Under the pieces are notes generated by a model. That model ran no database searches, was not told the DNA's origin, and saw only the letters and a program-made list of their open reading frames with translations. Positions 1 through 5,505 of a stretch of DNA of 5,505 nucleotides are shown piece after piece (the first letter of the stretch is position 1; each line of letters begins with the position of its first letter). Source of the stretch: an uncultured Verrucomicrobiales bacterium (GTDB taxonomy: Bacteria; Verrucomicrobiota; Verrucomicrobiia; Limisphaerales; JACDHS01); NCBI GenBank assembly GCA_937983475.1, contig CALJZV010000019.1, positions 1-5,505 of the forward strand, written 5' to 3'. The position numbers and the translations under genes were made by a program.

Positions 1-426
1 CGACTTTCCATTGAAAAGCGCTTGGTAAGTTGTGAGGCATACTGCGTCTCCTTTTGCCGCGAGGTCGTTGCTGAAACTTCCCTGAAAATAGGTAGTGCAT
101 GGGAGACCATAGCCTTCTGCTTTCTTCGCGGTTTGCTCGACCAACTGGATTGAGCTGCACGCGTAAACGACAAGCGAACGCAGCTCGTTCACCAGTGACT
201 GCCCAATCAGCAATCCGACCAGCGTCTTTCCTGCGCCAGTATTGAGGGAAATAGAAACGTCCGTTTCCGTTCGCTTGTCGTTCCATCCGCGAAGAGCGTC
301 GCCTTGAGCAAGCCAAAGATCGTTGATTGATGTGTCCGTAACCCGCAGCCGCTGAAAAATCGCGATGGGATCCGTCAACCGTTGTTCTTTCGGTTGGGGT
401 TTCAGTTTGGAAAAGTCGAATGGCAT
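1..426 (-). CDS. SF2 DEAD/DEAH-box helicase, N-terminal part (3' end outside window)
   Basis: The frame is open for 142 codons from an ATG at 424-426 to the left edge, so only the N-terminal part of RecA-like domain 1 is present. It begins MPFDFSKLKPQ. A Q-motif-like stretch (LWLAQGDALRGW, residues 38-49) is followed by Walker A as NTGAGKT (62-68, Lys67), then a motif Ia-like segment (VVYACSSIQLVEQ, 86-98) and a TTYQALFNG segment (132-140) typical of SF2 enzymes. Walker B (DEAD/DEAH) and domain 2 lie beyond the edge. Such proteins are ATP-driven nucleic-acid translocases or helicases. The order 'NTGAGKTLVGLLI' resembles stand-alone helicases found near restriction genes, which is my recollection of the family and not a search result. 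The gene lies 17 bases downstream of an hsdS remnant on the same strand, so it probably shared that operon. No clear Shine-Dalgarno is seen before the ATG; the start is supported by the conserved-looking N-terminus. Role in phage defence is inferred from context only. The helicase call is firm, its specific system is not. Confidence 0.85.
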   Translation of the reverse strand, partial: MPFDFSKLKPQPKEQRLTDPIAIFQRLRVTDTSINDLWLAQGDALRGWNDKRTETDVSISLNTGAGKTLVGLLIGQSLVNELRSLVVYACSSIQLVEQTAKKAEGYGLPCTTYFQGSFSNDLAAKGDAVCLTTYQALFNGKS

Positions 427-443
427 ATTGGTGAGTCGGTAAA

Positions 444-695
444 CTAGGCAAGATTGCCAGTGAAGGCTTTTTGGAGGATGGACTGGCGGAGGCGGGTGGC
501 GCGCTGGAGGTTGGCCGACACCACCGACTCCAACTCCTCCACCACGCTCAACCGCCGCTTCACTTCCGTTCCAACCCGCGTCTGCTCCGCCAGCGGGGAA
601 TGGGCGTCAGGGCTTATATCAATAACTGCAATGACCCAGCCGCACGCGGTGAGGTGCGCGTCGATCTGTTGGCGGGATTGTTGTTCAGGGTTCAT
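444..695 (-). pseudogene. Type I restriction-modification remnant: HsdR N-terminus joined to HsdS C-terminus
   Basis: An 83-codon frame runs from the ATG at 693-695 to a TAG at 444-446. Residues 1-22 (MNPEQQSRQQIDAHLTACGW..) look like the very start of type I restriction HsdR subunits. Residues 34-83 carry the hallmark C-terminus of HsdS subunits: SPLAEQTR, RRLSVVEELE, SANLQRATRLRQSILQKAFTG. In HsdS this end is a long conserved helix that packs against its partner helix and HsdM. Residues 23-33 are the junction and I cannot assign them. The nuclease, motor, methyltransferase and both target-recognition domains are absent, so the product cannot be a working restriction or specificity subunit. 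The simplest reading is a deletion inside an hsdR-hsdM-hsdS operon that kept the frame. The open frame continues upstream to an ATG at 855-857, but those 54 extra residues match nothing I know. The ATG at 693 is preferred because it is the expected HsdR start. Whether the fragment is expressed is unknown. Confidence 0.75.
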
Positions 696-893
696 TCCTG
701 GATCGCATGGGAATGGCCGGCCCGAGCCGATGTTTCCACTCTGATAGCGTTGGTTTATAGGGAAATCGCCCGGGAGCGGCAAGGGTATTACCCAGTCCTC
801 GGAAGCATGGCGCAATGCGGATGGATTCAAATTTTTCCTTCGCTTGAATTTCGGCAATCGGTAGCGTTTCCCGCATTGTCGATTTCAACTCTG
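696..893. other. Intergenic region between the restriction remnant and the amidase gene
   Basis: I see no supported gene here. The two flanking genes diverge, so any promoters for both would lie in this stretch, but no convincing -35/-10 pair stands out on either strand. Two nested short inverted repeats are present: CAATGCGG at 813-820 with CCGCATTG at 871-878, and ATTCAA at 825-830 with TTGAAT at 844-849. They could form a weak leader structure ahead of the amidase start, but the arms are short. Reading frames are open through this stretch on both strands (an upstream extension of the remnant on the minus strand and of the amidase on the plus strand). Neither extension resembles a known protein. 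Confidence 0.5.
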
Positions 894-3566
894 ATGAAAA
901 TAAAACCCGTCCTCACCGTGTTGCTGGCCGTTTTCGCCACGCAATCCTCCGCGGAGTTTTTGGAAACCCTGCCCGATGGTTCGCAGCCAACCGAGGTGTC
1001 CGGCACCAGCACCGGGGAACGGCGCTTTTCCGGCGCGGCGCGGCAGCCGTCCGGATCGCTGGCGGGCCGGGTCATTTTCACCAACGGCGGCCACGGCTGG
1101 ACCTGGGGCAAGGAGGGCTGGTACACGCAGCGCAAACCCTATCTGGAAATGAACGAGGACTACGGCAACCTCGACCAGATGAACGCGTTTGTGGCGTACG
1201 CCTTCAACTCGGGGGCAACGGTGGTGGCCTTTCGGCCCGTGGGTCACCAGACAAATGAGGTGGTGCTCGATAACATCTCCCCTGGCGTTTCATTTTCTGG
1301 AAACTGGTTTGACAGCCGGTCGGAGATTTATTTTGGCCAGGCCGGTGAAACCCCTTACAGGTTTGCGCCCTTGAGCGCGACCGAAACGGCTACCGCGCGT
1401 TACACGCCTCGCATTCCCGTTGAGGGGTATTATCCGGTGTACACATGGGTGCGTCATGGAGCCGATCGCACCAGCCAGCTTTACCGCATTTTGCACGCGG
1501 GCGGCATGACGCTGGTGCGGGTGCCTCATCACAAGGTCGGCAACGGCTGGGTATATCTTGGAACGTATTATTTTGACGCGGGCTCCCATCCCGAGCGGGG
1601 AGCGGTGGTCGTGAGCAACCTGCAGCCCAATCCTGGATTCGGGCGCGTGGCGGTCGCCGATGCCATTCGTTTCGGCAATGGCATGGGTGACATCGTTCCT
1701 GCGCCGGGCGCAACGGTGTCCACCTATCCGCGCGAGGAGGAGGCCTCGCGCTATTGGGTCGCCAAAAGCCTGGGACACGGCCAGCCCAGCAGCCTTTATG
1801 ACGGGTCCGGCGATGACCAGAGTGACAATGTTGGCACGCCTCCCCGGATGGCCCGGGAGATGAACCGGGAAGCCGAGGGCAACCTGTACCAGCGCATTTT
1901 TGTCAGCTTCCACTCCAACGCGGGAGGAGGGCGCGGCACCATTGGCCTTTGGAACAATCCGGCGAAATTTCCAGGCACCATGACGCCGCACCAGGAACGG
2001 TTGGCCGAGTTGGTCGGGCGGGAAATCAACGAGACGTTCACGGGACCTGCGGCGGCCATGCTGGAAACCCCGTGGCACAATAGGACCCGCCTGACCTATG
2101 CGCGGGACGACTATGCTTTCGGTGAAATAAACAACAAAGTCATCGGTGACGAGTTTGACGCGACGATTCTGGAGGTGGCCTTTCATGACAGCCAGGAGGA
2201 TGCGTTGCTGTTGCGGGATCCCAAGGTGCGCGACCTGTCCGCGCGCGCCACATACCGGGCGGTGGTCCGCTACATGAACGAATTTGACAAGGTGCCGCTT
2301 CGATTTTTGCCCGAGCCGCCGAAAAATGTCCGAGCCACCGCCTCCGACCAAGGTATCGAAGTGGCGTGGGACGCGCCTGAATCAGCCGATGACAACGCGC
2401 CGCAAGGCTACATCGTTTACCGCTCGGAGAACGGGTATGGCTTTGGTCATCCGGTTCGCGTCGCGGGCAAAAACAACCTGTCGCTCACGCTGTCGTGGCT
2501 GCCGGCAGACCGTGATTTTTATTTTCGCGTGTCCGCGGTGAATGCCGCCGGCGAGTCGCTGGTGTCCGAGACTGTTGGCTGCCGGAGAAGCCTTTCGCCC
2601 GCCGCGCCCCGGCTGTTGTTTGTCAATGCCTTCACGCAGTTGGATCGGCTGAACAATCCGCGCCAGACGATTGCGCGGACCAATTACCACCCCTTTGGAC
2701 CTTTTGGCGAAATGGACCGGGTGATTCCCCGGCGCAACAACGCCTTCGACTATGTGGTCCAGCATGGCCGGGCGCTGGCGCTCAACGAAATGCCATTCGA
2801 TTCCTGCCGGAGCGACGCGGTGGTTTCTGGCGCCGTGGCGTTGGCCGATTACCAAGCGGTGTTCTGGTCCCTGGGCAACGAGCAGAAAACGGTTTTTCCG
2901 GCAGCGGAACAGCGATTGATCCGCGATTTCCAGAAAGCCGGCGGGCATTTGTTTGTCTCCGGATCGCATGTGGCCTCGGTGCTCGACAAGTCAGCCAAAG
3001 CCTTTCTTAGCCAGCAGTTGCATGCCGCATTGGACGCAACGGTGACCAATCTGGTGGAGGGTCGCGCCGTGGTGGCCAGCCCGCATTCCGCTTTGGGACC
3101 CTTTGACAATGCGGTGGCAGCCAAGGCCGATGGAGAAATATATTTTGTCCGGCAATTGGAAACCCTCAAGCCCGCTTCGGGCGCTTCCGCTGCGTTGCAC
3201 TATGCCGACGGGGGCGTGGCCGCGGTGAAATACGACGGCGGCGCCGACTTGGGGCGAACCATGGTTTTCAGCTTTCCGTTTGAAACGCTCTTCCCTGCCG
3301 CATCCCGCGCGGAAATGATGCGAAGCGTTTTGCGCTACTTTGGCGTGGCGGAGGTCGCGATGGTGACGCCGACACTGCGCCGCGACGGGGAGAGCCTGAC
3401 GCTTTCCTGGCCAGCCTTGCCGGGCAAACAATATCTGGTCCAGCACAAGGCGTCGATGGACCAAGGCATTTGGTCCGCTTACGGCCAGCCTAGGGTGTCA
3501 CCGTCTGAATTGATGTCGCTGGCGGTTTCTGACTCGGGCTTTTATCGGGTGCTGCAACTGGACTGA
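894..3566 (+). CDS. Secreted N-acetylmuramoyl-L-alanine amidase-like protein with golvesin-type, FnIII and GATase-like domains
   Basis: The 890-residue product starts at ATG 894, chosen because a signal peptide begins there (basic MKIK, hydrophobic core, probable cleavage ATQSSA|EF after residue 20). The frame is open 141 codons further upstream, but that stretch is antisense to the restriction remnant and looks spurious. No clear Shine-Dalgarno precedes the start. The enzyme domain is a split Amidase_3-like zinc fold. Its first half (about 58-115) has GGHG with His67 and the MNEDYGNLD segment with Glu88. Its second half (about 275-465) has FVSFHSNA with His340 and ILEVAFHD with Glu427, matching the three zinc ligands and the catalytic glutamate of the family. 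These enzymes cut the amide bond between MurNAc and the stem peptide. Between the halves lies a golvesin/Xly-type domain (about 120-265; GYYPVYTWV, HAGGMTLVRV, WVYLGTYYFDAG, VADAIRF). It is followed by an FnIII domain (about 473-566), a Rossmann-like GATase1/ThuA-like domain (about 571-818) with no evident nucleophile cysteine, and a C-terminal tail (about 825-890) of verrucomicrobial type ending FYRVLQLD. Similar proteins are often labelled 'xanthan lyase', which is probably misleading. Location is periplasm or outside. The substrate is inferred. Confidence 0.87.
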   Translation: MKIKPVLTVLLAVFATQSSAEFLETLPDGSQPTEVSGTSTGERRFSGAARQPSGSLAGRVIFTNGGHGWTWGKEGWYTQRKPYLEMNEDYGNLDQMNAFVAYAFNSGATVVAFRPVGHQTNEVVLDNISPGVSFSGNWFDSRSEIYFGQAGETPYRFAPLSATETATARYTPRIPVEGYYPVYTWVRHGADRTSQLYRILHAGGMTLVRVPHHKVGNGWVYLGTYYFDAGSHPERGAVVVSNLQPNPGFGRVAVADAIRFGNGMGDIVPAPGATVSTYPREEEASRYWVAKSLGHGQPSSLYDGSGDDQSDNVGTPPRMAREMNREAEGNLYQRIFVSFHSNAGGGRGTIGLWNNPAKFPGTMTPHQERLAELVGREINETFTGPAAAMLETPWHNRTRLTYARDDYAFGEINNKVIGDEFDATILEVAFHDSQEDALLLRDPKVRDLSARATYRAVVRYMNEFDKVPLRFLPEPPKNVRATASDQGIEVAWDAPESADDNAPQGYIVYRSENGYGFGHPVRVAGKNNLSLTLSWLPADRDFYFRVSAVNAAGESLVSETVGCRRSLSPAAPRLLFVNAFTQLDRLNNPRQTIARTNYHPFGPFGEMDRVIPRRNNAFDYVVQHGRALALNEMPFDSCRSDAVVSGAVALADYQAVFWSLGNEQKTVFPAAEQRLIRDFQKAGGHLFVSGSHVASVLDKSAKAFLSQQLHAALDATVTNLVEGRAVVASPHSALGPFDNAVAAKADGEIYFVRQLETLKPASGASAALHYADGGVAAVKYDGGADLGRTMVFSFPFETLFPAASRAEMMRSVLRYFGVAEVAMVTPTLRRDGESLTLSWPALPGKQYLVQHKASMDQGIWSAYGQPRVSPSELMSLAVSDSGFYRVLQLD

Positions 3567-3593
3567 CTCAGCTTATATTTTCCTCACGGCATT

Positions 3594-3639
3594 GCCCATA
3601 AGCGATTCCGCCCATGCCGGAATCGGCGATGGGCTTTTT
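3594..3639 (+). terminator. Rho-independent terminator after the amidase gene
   Basis: This hairpin begins 27 bases after the amidase stop codon. The inner stem is a perfect 8-base pairing (CGATTCCG 3603-3610 with CGGAATCG 3618-3625, loop of 7). The outer stem is a further 6 pairs (GCCCAT 3594-3599 with ATGGGC 3629-3634), with a 3x3 internal loop between them. Five T residues (3635-3639) follow at once. This is the classic layout for intrinsic termination of plus-strand transcription. It separates the amidase from the next gene, although some read-through is possible. Confidence 0.88.
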
Positions 3640-3665
3640 GTTTATAGGGAAAAAGTTGAGGCAGT

Positions 3666-3669
3666 GAGG
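3666..3669 (+). promoter_or_regulatory. Shine-Dalgarno site for the 199-residue unknown protein
   Basis: GAGG lies 5 bases before the ATG at 3675, a good spacing. The alternative in-frame ATG at 3693 has only a weak AGG (3683-3685) before it, so this site favours the upstream start. The first six residues (MGLGYF) do not look like part of a fold, so the downstream start cannot be excluded. Confidence 0.5.
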
Positions 3670-3674
3670 GCAAA

Positions 3675-4274
3675 ATGGGCTTAGGTTACTTTATGAATGT
3701 AAAAGAGGAATTGAGCCGGTCACTTTGCAGCGAAGCGCCGGACAAGCCTGTGTTTGTGGTGGTGGCGTACGAGGATGAAACCGCACGCCGACAGGCAATG
3801 GAGATTTGTTCGCAGGAAACGGAGAATCTTGGCTGTGAATTGGAATTTGAAATCAGTTGGTGGGACTTTGACCAGTTGCGCGATACACGTCTGAAGCACG
3901 AGGCGACGACCGTGACCTTAAAGGCACGTTTGGTCATTGTGGCCTCTCGCAGCGGAGAGGAATTGCCCGCGCAAGTAAAACACTGGCTGCTCGATTGGAT
4001 GCGCTCCAAGGGCGACAAAGGCATAAACTTGGCGGCGGCCATTGGGCTGCGTGAAGAAGAGGAGGTTCGCCAGAGTGCTGCGCACCGTTATTTGCAGAAA
4101 GTTGCAGGGCAATTTGGCGTTCCTTACTGCGAATCCTGTTATTGCGTGGAAGCGGCGCCGTCCCGGTTTTCTTTGGATGCCATTCTGAGTCGATCCAGCC
4201 AGGAAACCTCGACCTTGGAGAAGATTCTTCACAATCCGGTGAAGCTGCCCAACAACGGCCTCAGGAGCGGGTGA
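3675..4274 (+). CDS. Conserved protein of unknown function, 199 residues, with CxxCxC cluster
   Basis: I cannot assign a function. The product has no signal peptide or membrane segment and looks cytoplasmic. The N-terminal half reads as a small alpha/beta unit: a hydrophobic strand (VFVVVAYED, 26-34), a helix with a run of charged residues, a strand (CELEFEISWWDFDQLRD, 54-70), then a second buried strand (RLVIVASRSGEELP, 85-98) and a helix (VKHWLLDWMRSKGDKG, 101-116). The order 'W.FD.LR ... A.LVIVA..G.ELP..VK.W...W' recalls small uncharacterised proteins that I associate with Verrucomicrobia and related phyla; this is memory, not a search. The C-terminal half has three closely spaced cysteines (Cys152, Cys155, Cys157) after a helix, which could bind metal or form a disulfide. 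The last 30 residues look flexible. It is preceded by a terminator, so it probably has its own weak promoter or depends on read-through. It ends 7 bases from the convergent nuoN. Translation is supported by a GAGG site before ATG 3675. Confidence 0.8.
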   Translation: MGLGYFMNVKEELSRSLCSEAPDKPVFVVVAYEDETARRQAMEICSQETENLGCELEFEISWWDFDQLRDTRLKHEATTVTLKARLVIVASRSGEELPAQVKHWLLDWMRSKGDKGINLAAAIGLREEEEVRQSAAHRYLQKVAGQFGVPYCESCYCVEAAPSRFSLDAILSRSSQETSTLEKILHNPVKLPNNGLRSG

Positions 4275-4281
4275 GGCTCGT

Positions 4282-5505
4282 TCAAAGCGCTGCTTTAAGT
4301 CGCAGGAGCAACAGGCCGGGGGCGATGCCCAGCACAATGATTAAAGTTGCCGCAATCATGATGGAACCGCGGGCAGTGATGGAAAGATTCGCAGTTTGGT
4401 GGTGGTTGCAAGGCGCGACGTAAATCTGCTTCAACACTTGGAGGTAATAGTAAAGCGACACCGCGCTCATCGCGATGCCCGCAATGACCAGCCATAATAA
4501 TCCCAGGTGGGCCGCGTCGCCCTTCAATGCTGCCGCGAAGAGGTAAAATTTCCCGAAGAAGCCTGCCAGCGGTGGGATGCCAGCCAGTGACAACATGAAC
4601 ACCAGCATGCAAAACGACGTCACCGGCGCATGGCGTCCCAGGCCGGCAAAGGCTTTCATGTCGGAACTGCCGGTGGTTTCTTCAACCACCGACACCACCG
4701 CGAATGCGCCCACGGTCGTCAGGCCGTAAATCACCAGATAGTAAATTAGCGCGCTCATGCCCGGTTCCGCCTCGCCCGAGTGGCCCACAGCCAGGATTCC
4801 GAGCAAAATGTAACCCGCGTGCGCCACTGCCGAGTAGGCCAGCAACCGGCGAACATTGTTTTGCGCGATGGCCGCGAGGTTGCCCCAGATCATCGAACCC
4901 AGCGCCAGTGTCGCCAAAAGCGGCATCCAGCCCGGCGAAAACGCGCCTAAACGCCCGCTGCCTTCGGCTCCAGCCATGCCCGCCAGCAGCACTTTGGATA
5001 AAATGAAAAAGCTCGCCACCTTGGACCCTGCCGCAATCAGGGCCGCGCTTGGCGCCGGGGCGCCTTCGTAGGCGTCGGGCGCCCAGAGGTGAAACGGCAC
5101 AACCGCGATTTTGAATCCAAAACCCACCAGGGTCATTGCCAGCGCGATGAAAAACAGCGGGTCGCCCGTGACCCCGCTGAGTTTGGCCGCCAGCGGACGC
5201 AGCTCAATTTCACCGGTCAAGCCATACAGCAGGCTCATTCCAAACAGCGTGAAAGCCGCCGCCATGCCGCCGAACAGAAAGTACTTCAAAGAGGCTTCGG
5301 CGGATTTCAAGCTCCGCTTGTTGAACGCCGTGAGGATGTAGAGCGACAGGCTGGTCAATTCCAGCGCCAAAAAGATGCCCAGCAAATTTTCGGCGCTGAC
5401 CAGGAACATCATTCCCGCCACGGCCAGCAGCAGCAGCGCAATATATTCGCCCACATGGGAGGTGAAACCCGTGGGCACCGCGACCATCACAGTCAGCACA
5501 GCCAG
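4282..5505 (-). CDS. nuoN: NADH-quinone oxidoreductase subunit N (complex I), lacking its N-terminal part
   Basis: The frame is open from the right edge to a TGA at 4282-4284, giving 407 residues. Compared with E. coli NuoN, about 84 residues are missing at the start, outside the window. NuoN is one of three antiporter-like membrane subunits of complex I that couple NADH oxidation and quinone reduction to proton pumping. Fragment numbering shows the family's key charged residues: Glu49 in LALELTSLSLY (E. coli Glu133), Lys74 in ASLKYFLFGG (Lys158), Lys132 in GFKIAVVPFHLW (Lys217), Lys162 in GSKVASF (Lys247) and Lys319 in GFFGKFYLF (Lys395). The signature PFHLWAPDAYEGAPAP (137-152) and NVRRLLAYSAVAHAGYIL (217-234) also match, and the spacing between the charged residues agrees with E. 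coli. Many hydrophobic helices run throughout. nuoN is usually the last gene of a nuo operon, which fits its tail facing an unrelated convergent gene here. No T-rich terminator hairpin is visible in the 7-base gap. The coding sequence appears intact. Confidence 0.96.
   Translation of the reverse strand: MAVLTVMVAVPTGFTSHVGEYIALLLLAVAGMMFLVSAENLLGIFLALELTSLSLYILTAFNKRSLKSAEASLKYFLFGGMAAAFTLFGMSLLYGLTGEIELRPLAAKLSGVTGDPLFFIALAMTLVGFGFKIAVVPFHLWAPDAYEGAPAPSAALIAAGSKVASFFILSKVLLAGMAGAEGSGRLGAFSPGWMPLLATLALGSMIWGNLAAIAQNNVRRLLAYSAVAHAGYILLGILAVGHSGEAEPGMSALIYYLVIYGLTTVGAFAVVSVVEETTGSSDMKAFAGLGRHAPVTSFCMLVFMLSLAGIPPLAGFFGKFYLFAAALKGDAAHLGLLWLVIAGIAMSAVSLYYYLQVLKQIYVAPCNHHQTANLSITARGSIMIAATLIIVLGIAPGLLLLRLKAAL

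Noticed and set aside
696..857. A 54-codon upstream extension of the restriction remnant, from the ATG at 855-857.
   Set aside because: Its composition is rich in Pro, Arg and Gly, it matches no family I know, and the Met at 693-695 is the expected HsdR start.
813..878. Nested inverted repeats ahead of the amidase start as a riboswitch or structured leader.
   Set aside because: The arms are 6-8 bases with long loops, and no known riboswitch core is visible.
471..893. The open frame upstream of the amidase start, which would give a 1031-residue product.
   Set aside because: It runs antisense to the recognisable HsdS remnant, has no secretion signal, and would bury a good signal peptide at internal residue 142.
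1290..2351. A 353-codon open frame on the minus strand inside the amidase gene.
   Set aside because: It is a shadow of the GC-rich coding strand: it lacks any domain-like pattern and overlaps the conserved golvesin and amidase segments.
894..3566. Calling the large protein a xanthan lyase.
   Set aside because: The golvesin/Xly-type domain is only a binding module. The catalytic residues seen are those of a zinc amidase, and no polysaccharide lyase domain is present.
4259..4296. Short hairpins near the convergent gene ends (CCTCA/TGAGG at 4259-4276 and AAAGC/GCTTT at 4284-4296) as a bidirectional terminator.
   Set aside because: The stems are only five pairs and no T tract follows on either strand.

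Overview
The window is a moderately GC-rich bacterial chromosomal segment, most likely from Verrucomicrobiota. This is an inference from protein style. The large secreted protein ends in a tail of the kind common in that phylum (LTLSWPA..PGKQYLVQ ... SGFYRVLQL), and the small cytoplasmic protein belongs to a family of unknown function that I associate with Verrucomicrobia and relatives. No rRNA, tRNA, CRISPR array or recognisable insertion sequence is visible.

Layout. Positions 1-695 (minus strand) are the edge of a defence-type region. They hold the first 142 codons of an SF2 DEAD/DEAH-box helicase, preceded by an 83-codon remnant that joins the extreme N-terminus of a type I restriction HsdR subunit in frame to the extreme C-terminus of an HsdS specificity subunit. 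This looks like the scar of a deletion that removed most of an hsdR-hsdM-hsdS operon. Positions 696-893 hold no gene I can support. Positions 894-3566 (plus strand) encode an 890-residue exported protein. It has a zinc amidase (Amidase_3-like) fold interrupted by a golvesin/Xly-type binding domain, followed by a fibronectin III domain, a Rossmann-like GATase1-type domain and a verrucomicrobial tail. A strong intrinsic terminator follows. Positions 3675-4274 (plus strand) encode a 199-residue conserved protein of unknown function. Positions 4282-5505 (minus strand) hold most of nuoN, the last membrane subunit of respiratory complex I, running off the right edge and converging on the small gene with a 7-base gap.

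How the genes relate. nuoN is core metabolism, presumably the 3' end of a nuo operon beyond the right edge. The amidase is probably a cell-envelope enzyme with its own transcription unit. The small gene sits alone between the terminator and nuoN. The helicase belongs to the accessory region continuing to the left. I see no complete multi-gene novel system inside the window. The most unusual items are the HsdR/HsdS scar with its adjacent helicase, the interrupted amidase, and a CxxCxC cluster in the unknown small protein.
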